From Bacteriovoracaceae bacterium UBA4097 (GTDB lineage: Bacteria; Bdellovibrionota; Bacteriovoracia; Bacteriovoracales; Bacteriovoracaceae), in NCBI GenBank assembly GCA_002381765.1, contig DFXX01000119.1, positions 1 through 12,190 of the forward strand: a stretch of 12,190 nt of DNA. The letters are read 5' to 3'. Below the pieces are notes generated by a model. The model was not told the DNA's origin, searched no databases, and worked only from the letters and a program-made list of their open reading frames with translations. The translations under genes and the position numbers were made by a program. Shown one piece after another: positions 1 to 6,474 of the stretch (positions within the stretch are counted from its first letter, which is position 1; every line of letters begins with the position of its first letter).

Positions 1-25
1 CTAGCTTAACCAAAGTTTTATACAT
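1..25 (-). CDS. Possible 5' end of a gene running off the left edge
   Basis: A minus-strand ATG at 25-23 is preceded by AGGAG (31-35) with a 5-nt gap, an ideal ribosome-binding arrangement for this window. The eight visible codons read MYKTLVKL and stay open to the edge. A perfect TATAAT on the minus strand (66-71) lies a plausible distance upstream, but no good -35 box accompanies it. Too little is visible to assign a family. It would be the next gene downstream of the Ada-like gene on the same strand. Confidence 0.35.
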
Positions 26-98
26 ATATTCTCCTGAGGCGACTAATATAGGTATAAAGGCGGCAATTATAGGTAATAATTAGCAAAGATGGTAATTT

Positions 99-953
99 CT
101 ACAGATTTTCTTTCTTCTCAAGCTCCAGTAATTTTTGCTTCCTCTCTACACCCCATCGATATCCACTGAGTTCACCCGTTCCTCTCAAAACCCTATGACA
201 AGGGATGAGAACTGCAATGTTGTTCCGACCACAGGCACTGGCCACCGCCCGCACGGCTTTTGGAAGACCAATATCTTTAGCGACTTGGGCATAGGAGACT
301 GTTTCCCCTCTGGGAATTTTTTGCAGGTACTTCCATACTTTGATTTGAAAAGAAGTACCCATAATATCCAAAGGAAGATCGAGAGCAGCTACCGTTCCTT
401 TAAGATAATGATTCAAGGCTTCTAACCAAATATCAAATTGCTTGATACTAGCTTTGGTCATTGGACGGATTATTGCTTCAGGAAATTCATTTTTAAGAAT
501 GAGGGTCATTTCCTTAATGGATTTCCCGAATTGAATGAAACAAATCCCTCTATCGGTAGCGGCAATGAGTATTTTTCCTATGGTAGTGACACCGCTGCCA
601 AAGGAAATCTCCAGACCCCTTCCTTTCTTCTGATACTCGCGAGGAGTCATGCCGACTTGTTGGTCTAGCTTTTCATAAACGCGACTGCTTGAGGAGTGAC
701 CAGCTTCATATAGTGATTCAGTGACAGACTTATTAACCCTGAGACTACGTTTTAACTTCTTTAGTCGGCATGCGTCCTGGTACTCTTTTGGACTCACACC
801 GACTTGAGATTTAAAACGCTTCTGTAAATGCTCAGGGGACAAGAGCATTTCTTTAGCAAGTTTTTTTAGCGAGAGCTTCTCTTCGCAATTTTGCTCAATA
901 AAGCGGGCCAGTTCAAGCATTAGACTATCGACAGGTTTCTTCATAAATCTCAC
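99..953 (-). CDS. Ada-like AraC-family regulator / O6-alkylguanine-DNA methyltransferase fusion
   Basis: A 284-aa protein probably repairs O6-alkylguanine (and O4-alkylthymine) in DNA by irreversible alkyl transfer to its own cysteine, and may also bind DNA as a regulator. Residues about 10-108 form an AraC-type double helix-turn-helix; two similar segments end in V-G-V-S-P-K-E-Y and V-G-M-T-P-R-E-Y. Residues about 120-280 are the methyltransferase domain, with the IPCHRV active-site motif (acceptor Cys252) and the helix signature around FQIKVWKYLQKIPRGETVSY. Unlike E. coli Ada it lacks the N-terminal four-cysteine zinc domain that senses methylphosphotriesters, so its inducing signal is unclear. 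The start is GTG at 953-951, sharing one base with the TAG stop of the SDR gene (TAGTG); a GGAG lies 10 nt upstream. An in-frame ATG three codons in is the alternative. Translational coupling to the SDR is likely. Confidence 0.9.
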   Translation of the reverse strand: MRFMKKPVDSLMLELARFIEQNCEEKLSLKKLAKEMLLSPEHLQKRFKSQVGVSPKEYQDACRLKKLKRSLRVNKSVTESLYEAGHSSSSRVYEKLDQQVGMTPREYQKKGRGLEISFGSGVTTIGKILIAATDRGICFIQFGKSIKEMTLILKNEFPEAIIRPMTKASIKQFDIWLEALNHYLKGTVAALDLPLDIMGTSFQIKVWKYLQKIPRGETVSYAQVAKDIGLPKAVRAVASACGRNNIAVLIPCHRVLRGTGELSGYRWGVERKQKLLELEKKENL

Positions 954-1681
954 TAAGTGTTGACTCCACCATCTACCCGGAAGGAAGCCCCGGTCACGAA
1001 GCTTGCCTCAGAACTAGCTAGAAATGCAATAACAGAAGCAACTTCTTTAGGCTCGCCGAGACGCTTTAGAGCAGTTACATTAGCAGCACTCGCATCGCCC
1101 ATTCCCGTTGCTATAGGTCCCGGGGCAACTGAATTGACCGTAATGCCCTTTTCGGCCAGGTCCCACGCCCAGCCTTTGGTGAGACCACTAATAGCATGTT
1201 TACTCATTATATAATTGCTAGCACCTGAATAAATGGCCCGTTCTCCCAGAACGCTACTTAAGTTGATGATTCGGCTACCAGGAGACATATAGGGAACAAC
1301 TGCTTGAGTCAGTTGAAAAACACTTTCAAGATTGATGCTCAAAGTACGCGCAAAACTTTCTTGAGATATTGAGCCTATTTTCTCGCCGATTCCTTCATAT
1401 ATCCCGGCATTATTAACTAAGATATCAATCCTGCTGTAGGTTTTAATGACTTCATCGACTAGAGCAGGAATACCTGCGGGATCAGAAAAGTCCACCTTGA
1501 AGGCAAAAGCTCGTACTCCGAATTGTTTGGCTTCTTCAATGAGTGATTCAGCATGGCCTTGTGATTTCTCATAAGTGATAGCAATGTCTGCTCCACGCTC
1601 TGCTAAGAGTCTGGCCGTGGCCGCTCCGATACCTCGAGATCCACCAGTAATAAGTACAACTTTATTCTTGAAATCTTTCAT
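953..1681 (-). CDS. Short-chain dehydrogenase/reductase (classical SDR, FabG-like)
   Basis: A 242-aa cytoplasmic NAD(P)H-dependent oxidoreductase of the classical SDR family; the substrate cannot be read from sequence. The dinucleotide-binding motif TGGSRGIG is at residues 12-19 and NNAG at 90-93. The catalytic set is N117, S143, Y157 and K161 (YxxxK), and the proline-glycine segment APGP follows. Arg16 in the Gly-rich loop leans toward NADPH by family knowledge. The ATG at 1681-1679 is chosen because GGAGG (1690-1694) lies 8 nt upstream. The reading frame extends 24 bases further to a TTG, but that TTG would place the strong ribosome-binding site inside the gene. It is the first gene of an operon with the Ada-like gene, which it overlaps by one base. 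Annotation as 3-oxoacyl-ACP reductase would be overreach without a fatty-acid context. Confidence 0.92.
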   Translation of the reverse strand: MKDFKNKVVLITGGSRGIGAATARLLAERGADIAITYEKSQGHAESLIEEAKQFGVRAFAFKVDFSDPAGIPALVDEVIKTYSRIDILVNNAGIYEGIGEKIGSISQESFARTLSINLESVFQLTQAVVPYMSPGSRIINLSSVLGERAIYSGASNYIMSKHAISGLTKGWAWDLAEKGITVNSVAPGPIATGMGDASAANVTALKRLGEPKEVASVIAFLASSEASFVTGASFRVDGGVNT

Positions 1682-1773
1682 TAAAAACACCTCCGTTTCT
1701 AGCAAGATAAGAGGTTTTAAAAATAAAAAATATCCGATTCTTGTTGTTTTAGATTTATTTAGAGTTTGTGGGA

Positions 1774-1799
1774 AAAGGCCAGTCTAAGAACTGGCCTTT
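1774..1799 (-). terminator. Rho-independent terminator of the secreted four-cysteine protein gene
   Basis: A perfect 10-bp inverted repeat (AAAGGCCAGT / ACTGGCCTTT) surrounds a 6-nt loop, and on the minus strand it is followed by a short T run (TTTT, 1776-1773). It starts 10 bases past the stop codon at 1810. The GC-rich stem core and position fit an intrinsic terminator separating this gene from the downstream SDR operon. On the plus strand the stem also runs into T-rich sequence, but no plus gene needs it. Confidence 0.8.
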
Positions 1800-1809
1800 G
1801 GATTATTTT

Positions 1810-2334
1810 TTAGTCAATTTTTGTCTTAGCTGCCTTTTTAAAGAAGATTCCAACTTGAGTCGCACCTTCTCCACAAAGAGCAGGAGCGTCAGCAACGGCT
1901 ACTTGTAGAGACATTGTTCCATGCTTGTAGAAATAGTTATTAGGTGTTGCAAATAATGAATCTAAGTAAGCTTTCCCTTCAGCACAATTTTCGGCTGCTG
2001 AACCATTGATGGAGTAGGCAGTAGAATCTGTCTTAGTGAAAATGAAGTTAGCATTATCTGCATGGCCAACGAGATTGTAGCGACACTCAGTTCCTTTCTC
2101 ATAATAAGAAGCAACAAATTTACCGTTATCCAGAGTATAGTCAGTGGTCATGTAGGTGAAGATTATGGCCTTATTTTTAAATTCTGACGGAGTTTGTGTT
2201 GGAGTATTCCCAGCACCACAGGTAAACCCACCATTTTGGGCTAACCAACGCTCCTGAACGCCGAAGTTAATGTCTTGAGCAAATGCAGCGAATGCAAACA
2301 CAGCTAGAGCTAAACCAAAAATCACTTTTTTCAT
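1810..2334 (-). CDS. Secreted/periplasmic four-cysteine protein of unknown function
   Basis: A 174-aa protein I do not recognise. Residues 1-19 are a clear Sec signal peptide (two lysines, hydrophobic core, AFA before the predicted cleavage at Q20). The mature part is about 155 residues, polar, and has exactly four cysteines (C39, C84, C117, C154), compatible with two disulfides in the periplasm or outside the cell. No lipobox, membrane segment or repeat is present. The start is the ATG at 2334-2332, preceded by GGAGG with 4 nt; an in-frame ATG 45 bases further upstream has no ribosome-binding site and would bury the signal peptide. It appears monocistronic, with a terminator downstream and a candidate promoter upstream. 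It is not obviously linked to the catalase upstream of it. Confidence 0.8.
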   Translation of the reverse strand: MKKVIFGLALAVFAFAAFAQDINFGVQERWLAQNGGFTCGAGNTPTQTPSEFKNKAIIFTYMTTDYTLDNGKFVASYYEKGTECRYNLVGHADNANFIFTKTDSTAYSINGSAAENCAEGKAYLDSLFATPNNYFYKHGTMSLQVAVADAPALCGEGATQVGIFFKKAAKTKID

Positions 2335-2368
2335 ATTTCCTCCATTGAGATTAAGTGTGTACTTAGTT

Positions 2369-2395
2369 TGTATATGCATACCAGTGTTTGGTCAA
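2369..2395 (-). promoter_or_regulatory. Candidate promoter of the four-cysteine protein gene
   Basis: On the minus strand TTGACC (2395-2390) and TATACA (2374-2369) are separated by 15 bases. The boxes are good but the spacer is short, and a 16-17 bp spacer gives poorer -10 boxes. It lies about 35 bases upstream of the ATG at 2334. Confidence 0.35.
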
Positions 2396-2472
2396 GCAAA
2401 CAAGCTGAGCGAGGAGATGTTGCGATGAGCCAGCAGGATAATGAGAAGTGAAGTCTTGGTTAGCAAATGTTT

Positions 2473-4635
2473 TCAACCTGGGAGCATTTCTCCCTTCCTC
2501 TCCCATTGACGATGGTGAGCAACAGCCTCAACCAATCTTTTACCTAGATCATGGGGGTTCAGGCCTGCCTTTTGATAAAAAAGGCCATGTTCTTCAAATA
2601 GGTCCTGACTTAAGAGTTCAGAAGCATCTTTCTTCTTATTAATGTTACTCATTTTATAAAGCTCTATGGCCTCTGCCGAAAATGCGATGGGCTTGTTGTG
2701 CCGGTAGGTTTCTTCAATGAACATAAAAGACTTAGGAGCCTTCATAAGTCCCTCGATACTCATTTTTCCACCTGGAACATAAAGGCCATCATAAAAGTAG
2801 GGAGCAGAGGTGAGAAAGGTTTTTTTGACTTCAACCACTTTTCCTTCCATGGATTTAATCATACCGAGCTTAGATGATACTGGTTCAATCATCGCCTCCT
2901 TGGCTTCCATCGATACTTTGATGGCCTCTAGGTCAGCATGAGAAAAACCTTCTGCAATAAGAACGCAAACTTTACGACTTTTGGCACTCCAGACTTGGTG
3001 TTCTAACTGCGTTAAGGCCTTGGATGATTTGATAGACCCACGGTAGATATGCTTTTGGGCTGGAGCTTTTACCTCGACACCAATTTTATCGGCCAGTGCT
3101 TTGGCAAAATCTTCATCAACATTCATAAAATTTGTGACCATTCTTTCACGAACATGTTTGGTCTCTACTTTTCCAAGTTCGAATGCGGCAGCATCCAAGA
3201 TATGTTTTTTCTCGACCTCACTCATGCTGTGGTAGAAGAGAGTTGCCTGAGAGTAATGATCATTAAAGGTTTCACTGCGAGCACGCAGCTTAGTCCCTCC
3301 CACTTTTTCGGGGTAATGATGAAACCCACCTTTGTCCTCAGGAGTGATCTTTACTCCACCTAAGGAGCTTGGATAATAATTTACTCTGCCTTTCATATTC
3401 GTCTGGCGCATGAATCCGTCTTGAGTGTTGTTACTAACTTCAATCACTGGACGATTGATAGGAATTTGAGTGAAGTTAGGGCCACCTAGACGGGTGAGTT
3501 GAGTATCTATATAGGAGAATAATCTTCCTTGAAGTAAAGGATCATTAGTGAGATCAATTCCTGGGACTATGTTTCCTGGGTGAAAGGCCACTTGTTCGGT
3601 TTCGAGAAAGAAGTTTTCTGGATTTTTATTTAAAGTCATTCTTCCAATACGCATAACCGGGAACTGTTCCTCAGGAACTAACTTAGTGGCATCCAGGAGA
3701 TCGAAATCAAATTTGCCCAGGTCTTTTTCTTCTATAATTTGAACCCCTAATTCGTATTCATAAGGAATTCCCATTTCAATTGATTCCCACATCTCTCGGC
3801 GATGGTAGTCTGGATCTGCGCCCGCAGTCTTTTGGGCCTCATCAAAAACTTGTGAATGGACACCGAGTAGGGGCTTCCAGTGATATTTTACGAATCGTGA
3901 TTCACCCTTGGCGTTGATCCACCGAAAGGTATGGACTCCAAAACCTTCCATATGTGCATAGCTGCGGGGAAAGGCCCTATCAGAAAGGACCCACATAAGC
4001 ATATGAGTACTCTCAGGAGTAAGAGAAGCGAAGTCCCAAAAATTATCATGGGCCGCAGCAGCTTGTGGCATTTCATTATGGGGCTCTGGCTTAATGGCGT
4101 GAACGAGGTCAGGGAATTTAATGGCATCTTGAATAAAAAATGGCGGCATATTGTTTCCTACCAGATCGTAGTTGCCGTCTTCAGTATAGAATTTTGTAGC
4201 AAACCCTCTGACATCTCTAACAGTGTCGGCCGAACCGCGAAAACCCACCACTGTAGAGAACCGGACAAAGACTGGAGTTTTCTTTGAAGGGTCTGAAAGA
4301 AACTTGGCCTTAGTTAAATGGCCCATATCTTTATAGACTTGAAAATATCCATGTGCACCTGATCCTCGTGCATGTACGACTCTCTCGGGGATTCTTTCGT
4401 GATCAAAGCTCGTCATCTTCTCGCGGAATTGGAAATCTTCCATGATTAATGGTCCACGAGGGCCTGCCTTCAGGGAATTATCAGTATCTTCAACGAGAGC
4501 ACCTTGCTCTGTACGAAGTTGTTTTCCATCGTTATCAGCAAAGGAGCCGCCTTCTTCTAATTGTTCAGTCTTTTGATTGGAAGTACTTCCAGTCGCTTTT
4601 TCTTTTAAAGTATTAAGAATGCCCTTACCTGACAT
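2473..4635 (-). CDS. katE: Large-subunit (clade II) monofunctional heme catalase, HPII/KatE type
   Basis: A 720-aa cytoplasmic catalase that converts hydrogen peroxide to water and oxygen. The catalase core covers about residues 55-500. The distal histidine is H88 in RVVHARGSGAHG, with the distal asparagine in DLVGNN (about 161). The proximal heme tyrosine is Y375 in RLFSYIDT. A second histidine, H352 in AFHPG, is exactly 23 residues before Y375, the same spacing as the His392-Tyr415 covalent pair of E. coli HPII. Residues about 553-720 form the extra flavodoxin/DJ-1-like C-terminal domain that marks large-subunit catalases; no nucleophile cysteine of a working PfpI protease is evident. The start is the ATG at 4635, because GGAGG at 4641-4645 is 5 nt upstream; an ATG four codons earlier overlaps this site. 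The gene follows a 72-aa gene by 30 bp, probably one transcript. Short-subunit catalases lack the tail, so the class is firm. Confidence 0.96.
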   Translation of the reverse strand: MSGKGILNTLKEKATGSTSNQKTEQLEEGGSFADNDGKQLRTEQGALVEDTDNSLKAGPRGPLIMEDFQFREKMTSFDHERIPERVVHARGSGAHGYFQVYKDMGHLTKAKFLSDPSKKTPVFVRFSTVVGFRGSADTVRDVRGFATKFYTEDGNYDLVGNNMPPFFIQDAIKFPDLVHAIKPEPHNEMPQAAAAHDNFWDFASLTPESTHMLMWVLSDRAFPRSYAHMEGFGVHTFRWINAKGESRFVKYHWKPLLGVHSQVFDEAQKTAGADPDYHRREMWESIEMGIPYEYELGVQIIEEKDLGKFDFDLLDATKLVPEEQFPVMRIGRMTLNKNPENFFLETEQVAFHPGNIVPGIDLTNDPLLQGRLFSYIDTQLTRLGGPNFTQIPINRPVIEVSNNTQDGFMRQTNMKGRVNYYPSSLGGVKITPEDKGGFHHYPEKVGGTKLRARSETFNDHYSQATLFYHSMSEVEKKHILDAAAFELGKVETKHVRERMVTNFMNVDEDFAKALADKIGVEVKAPAQKHIYRGSIKSSKALTQLEHQVWSAKSRKVCVLIAEGFSHADLEAIKVSMEAKEAMIEPVSSKLGMIKSMEGKVVEVKKTFLTSAPYFYDGLYVPGGKMSIEGLMKAPKSFMFIEETYRHNKPIAFSAEAIELYKMSNINKKKDASELLSQDLFEEHGLFYQKAGLNPHDLGKRLVEAVAHHRQWERKGEMLPG

Positions 4636-4665
4636 GCGATCCTCCATGATAATTTTTAATTAGTC

Positions 4666-4884
4666 TTATCTGGCTTCTTTTGATGCTACTTCCTCATCAG
4701 GAAGTACCTTGCCCTTAAGGTCTTCAATCTTGTCTTCTACGACATCAAAGCCTTTATTAAGAGTCTTTTCAACGGTGCTAGAGCGAGTCGCAAGAAGTTT
4801 AATGGCTCGGAGAACAGCATAAGTAGTAAGTCCACCTGCTGTGAAAAAATGAAGGGGACCGAAATTCTTTAAAAGTTTTAGCAT
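4666..4884 (-). CDS. Small hypothetical protein, possibly membrane-associated, upstream of catalase
   Basis: A 72-aa protein of no family I recognise. Residues about 9-32 are largely hydrophobic with a glycine pair (FFTAGGLTTYAVLRAIKLL), either a short membrane segment or an amphipathic helix. The remainder is charged, helix-prone and lysine/glutamate rich. Cysteine is absent. The start ATG at 4884-4882 has AGGA 8 nt upstream. Only 30 bp separate it from the catalase start on the same strand, so the two are probably co-transcribed. That context suggests a peroxide or stress link, but the function is not known. Confidence 0.7.
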   Translation of the reverse strand: MLKLLKNFGPLHFFTAGGLTTYAVLRAIKLLATRSSTVEKTLNKGFDVVEDKIEDLKGKVLPDEEVASKEAR

Positions 4885-4959
4885 GGTGTTGTTCCTTCTA
4901 GTAGTTCAACTCGTATTGTGCACATACTGGAGCAGGGAAAGAAGGGATGGCCCTCATTT

Positions 4960-4988
4960 TTAGAAAGTCTTAAGGCATTTACTATACT
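4960..4988 (+). promoter_or_regulatory. Candidate promoter of the lipocalin gene
   Basis: TTAGAA (4960-4965) and TATACT (4983-4988) are separated by 17 bases on the plus strand. The -10 box matches the consensus at five of six positions and sits in the context CTATACTT. In E. coli the lipocalin blc is stationary-phase (RpoS) dependent, and CTATACT is typical of that class, but whether this organism has such a sigma factor is unknown. The implied leader to the ATG at 5083 is close to 90 nt. Confidence 0.4.
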
Positions 4989-5017
4989 TCACATCGTCAT
5001 CTGCCTTTAGGCTTTCT

Positions 5018-5043
5018 ATTGTTCAAGCATTGTTGAAGACAAT
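5018..5043. repeat. Imperfect inverted repeat between catalase operon and lipocalin gene
   Basis: ATTGTTCAA (5018-5026) pairs with TTGAAGACAAT (5033-5043) around the 6-nt loop GCATTG, with a 2-nt bulge on the right arm. It lies in the divergent region between the catalase operon and the lipocalin gene. It could be an operator, or a hairpin in the lipocalin leader RNA if the promoter at 4960-4988 is used. No sign decides between these. Confidence 0.35.
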
Positions 5044-5082
5044 ACTGTCCATCATGGGCTAATTAGGAAAAAAAGGAGACCT

Positions 5083-5607
5083 ATGAAAAACATCGTTTCT
5101 TCTCTCATGCTCATTTTCTCTTTGAGCGCCTGCGCTTCAAAAACGACGACACTACCTACTGCAAAATCAGTGGATATCAAGAGATATGCTGGGAAGTGGT
5201 ACGCCATTTCTTCGCTACCACAGACCTTCACGAGAAAGTGCAAGGCACAGACCGCCGATTATGGCGTGATTAATGCTCAATCGATCAGTGTGCTAAATAC
5301 GTGCATTCAGGAAACAAAAAAAACGACGATTTCTGGAGAAGCAGTAGTCGTAAACTTTGAGACCAATGCTGAACTTGAAGTGACGTTTAATAATTTTTTT
5401 ACCAAGTTGCTTCGAGTTAAGGGTGACTATACAATCATAAAGTTGGACGAAAAATATCGTTATGTCTTGGTAGGTTCAAAAGATAGAGAGTCGTTGTGGA
5501 TTCTTGCGAGAGAGACTTCGATGCCTCCAAAGACGTATAATTCTTATGTGAACATTGCAAAAAAACATGGTTTTCCAGTATCAAAACTCAGAAAATCAGA
5601 GTTTTGA
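5083..5607 (+). CDS. blc: Blc-type bacterial lipocalin lipoprotein
   Basis: A 174-aa lipoprotein predicted to sit in the outer membrane and bind lipids or other hydrophobic ligands. Residues 1-16 form a lipoprotein signal ending in the lipobox LSAC, with C17 as the lipidated residue. The lipocalin N-terminal signature is YAGKWYAISSLP (35-46, GxW motif). The second structural signature lies at 114-143, a GDY...YR...LV...LWILAR pattern as in E. coli Blc. Length matches the family. The start ATG at 5083 follows AGGAG by 4 nt. Residue 18 is Ala, not the inner-membrane retention Asp. The gene diverges from the catalase operon and converges on the BLUF operon. Its last eight codons and stop form one arm and the loop of a long hairpin. 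Confidence 0.92.
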   Translation: MKNIVSSLMLIFSLSACASKTTTLPTAKSVDIKRYAGKWYAISSLPQTFTRKCKAQTADYGVINAQSISVLNTCIQETKKTTISGEAVVVNFETNAELEVTFNNFFTKLLRVKGDYTIIKLDEKYRYVLVGSKDRESLWILARETSMPPKTYNSYVNIAKKHGFPVSKLRKSEF

Positions 5608-5612
5608 TACTG
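5576..5612 (+). terminator. 14-bp perfect hairpin spanning the lipocalin stop codon
   Basis: CAGTATCAAAACTC (5576-5589) pairs perfectly with GAGTTTTGATACTG (5599-5612) around a 9-nt loop. The TGA stop (5605-5607) lies inside the right arm, so the left arm is coding. No T run follows, so it is not a textbook intrinsic terminator. It may mark the end of the transcript, protect its 3' end, or stop converging transcription from the operon on the minus strand. Confidence 0.55.
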
Positions 5613-5656
5613 AATGCTCCATTAGCCGGATGTAGTCTACGAAAGCATAAAAACAA

Positions 5657-5977
5657 TTATGAGTTAAATTTCGGAGGTGTGCAGAAATATAATTGATCAT
5701 CGATAATGTTTTCTTGTTTCATAAGATCCACAATGGTTTCCGTCGCTAACTTTTCAAGTTTCTTTGACTGCTCTAAAAGCCAGGAGTGAATTTTCTCATC
5801 CTTTGGATAACGGATAATACATCCTGTTTCATATTCTTGAAAATCTCGTATAGCTTTAACGACCTTCAAAAGATGTTGGGGACAAGCACACTCAAGGACT
5901 TCCGTATGTTCAAGAATTGCATGGGTACTTTCATCTGTTAGGCAACCATCTTCATCTACGATATTAAGCTTTGACAT
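5657..5977 (-). CDS. Small CxCPxH protein, possible free-standing MerR C-terminal-like domain
   Basis: A 106-aa soluble protein. The central part carries C30-x-C32-P33-x-H35-L, then V-x2-I-x2-F-x2-Y (about 39-49), C53, R56, D60, H64 and a run of helical sequence to about 90. From memory, the pattern CxCPxHL...F..Y...C..R...D...H resembles the C-terminal domain of some proteobacterial MerR-type regulators, here without any DNA-binding helix-turn-helix. This is an unverified recollection. Further cysteines are C12 and C99. The cysteine/histidine set could bind a metal or heme. The ATG at 5977 follows GGAGG by 4 nt. It is the last gene of the operon, 49 bp after the BLUF gene, which suggests the two proteins act together. 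Confidence 0.75.
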   Translation of the reverse strand: MSKLNIVDEDGCLTDESTHAILEHTEVLECACPQHLLKVVKAIRDFQEYETGCIIRYPKDEKIHSWLLEQSKKLEKLATETIVDLMKQENIIDDQLYFCTPPKFNS

Positions 5978-6001
5978 TATTCCTCCATGAAAAGATAAGG
6001 A

Positions 6002-6025
6002 GCCATTCTATACTATATTAATGGC
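6002..6025 (-). repeat. Intercistronic inverted repeat after the BLUF gene
   Basis: Perfect 6-base arms GCCATT (6002-6007) and AATGGC (6020-6025) enclose 12 AT-rich bases in the 49-bp gap between the BLUF stop and the 106-aa gene. No T run follows on the minus strand, so it is more likely an mRNA hairpin or chance than a terminator. Confidence 0.3.
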
Positions 6026-6026
6026 C

Positions 6027-6455
6027 TTAGGGTAGGAATTCTCCATAACCAGGACTAATAAATTTCTTCAGAATAACTCTAATCAACCCTTTGTCTAATT
6101 TTCCATATTCAGCTGCTGCTTCGAGAAAAGGTGTAATATGGTTCAGCGTATTTGAATTAATATGATCCTGCTTTATATGTCCCATGCTCCAATCTTTGAA
6201 TAAAGGGCCATCACTTTCTAATGCCAGAACTATTTCAGGATGAGAATGACGTGAATCCAGGGAGATTTTTTGATAAAGCTTTAATACGGTCTCCTTATCA
6301 CCTTCAAGTAGCTGAAGAAAAACCTTATCGCGGTAAAGAAGAATGCCGGTGATTCCTTGGGCTTCATTATTCCTGTTGGAAACATTAAGGATCTTCTCAA
6401 GTTGGGCTTCTGTAAGATGTCCAGTGCTATGGCTTCTATAAACAAGATGGAACAA
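6027..6455 (-). CDS. Short BLUF-domain blue-light photoreceptor (PixD/BlsA-like size)
   Basis: A 142-aa protein that should bind FAD and sense blue light. The BLUF domain fills residues 1 to about 95. All photocycle residues are present with the spacing of cyanobacterial SLR1694/PixD (offset two): Y6 (Tyr8), N30 (Asn32), Q48 in FLQLLEG (Gln50), W89 and M91 (Trp91, Met93). The GITG turn is at 34-37. Residues 96-142 form a short helical tail without an EAL, GGDEF or cyclase output domain, so signalling must go through a partner protein. The start is TTG at 6455-6453, placed 5 nt after a strong GGAGG (6461-6465). An ATG at 6460 is out of frame and abuts the ribosome-binding site. It sits 19 bp after the second serine hydrolase gene and 49 bp before the CxCPxH gene, in one transcript-like run. 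Confidence 0.92.
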   Translation of the reverse strand: MFHLVYRSHSTGHLTEAQLEKILNVSNRNNEAQGITGILLYRDKVFLQLLEGDKETVLKLYQKISLDSRHSHPEIVLALESDGPLFKDWSMGHIKQDHINSNTLNHITPFLEAAAEYGKLDKGLIRVILKKFISPGYGEFLP

Positions 6456-6474
6456 AACATCCTCCTTTGATCAT

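Noticed and set aside
1682..1705. Extended SDR N-terminus beginning at TTG
   Set aside because: A strong GGAGG with 8-nt spacing points to the ATG at 1681, and the extension adds nothing matching the SDR fold.
2401..2472. Search for a catalase terminator
   Set aside because: Only imperfect GCTGAGCGA/GATGAGCCAGC similarity is present, with no clean stem or T run.
3931..4287. 118-codon plus-strand frame opposite the catalase gene
   Set aside because: It is antisense to conserved catalase core sequence and has no ribosome-binding site or recognisable protein features.
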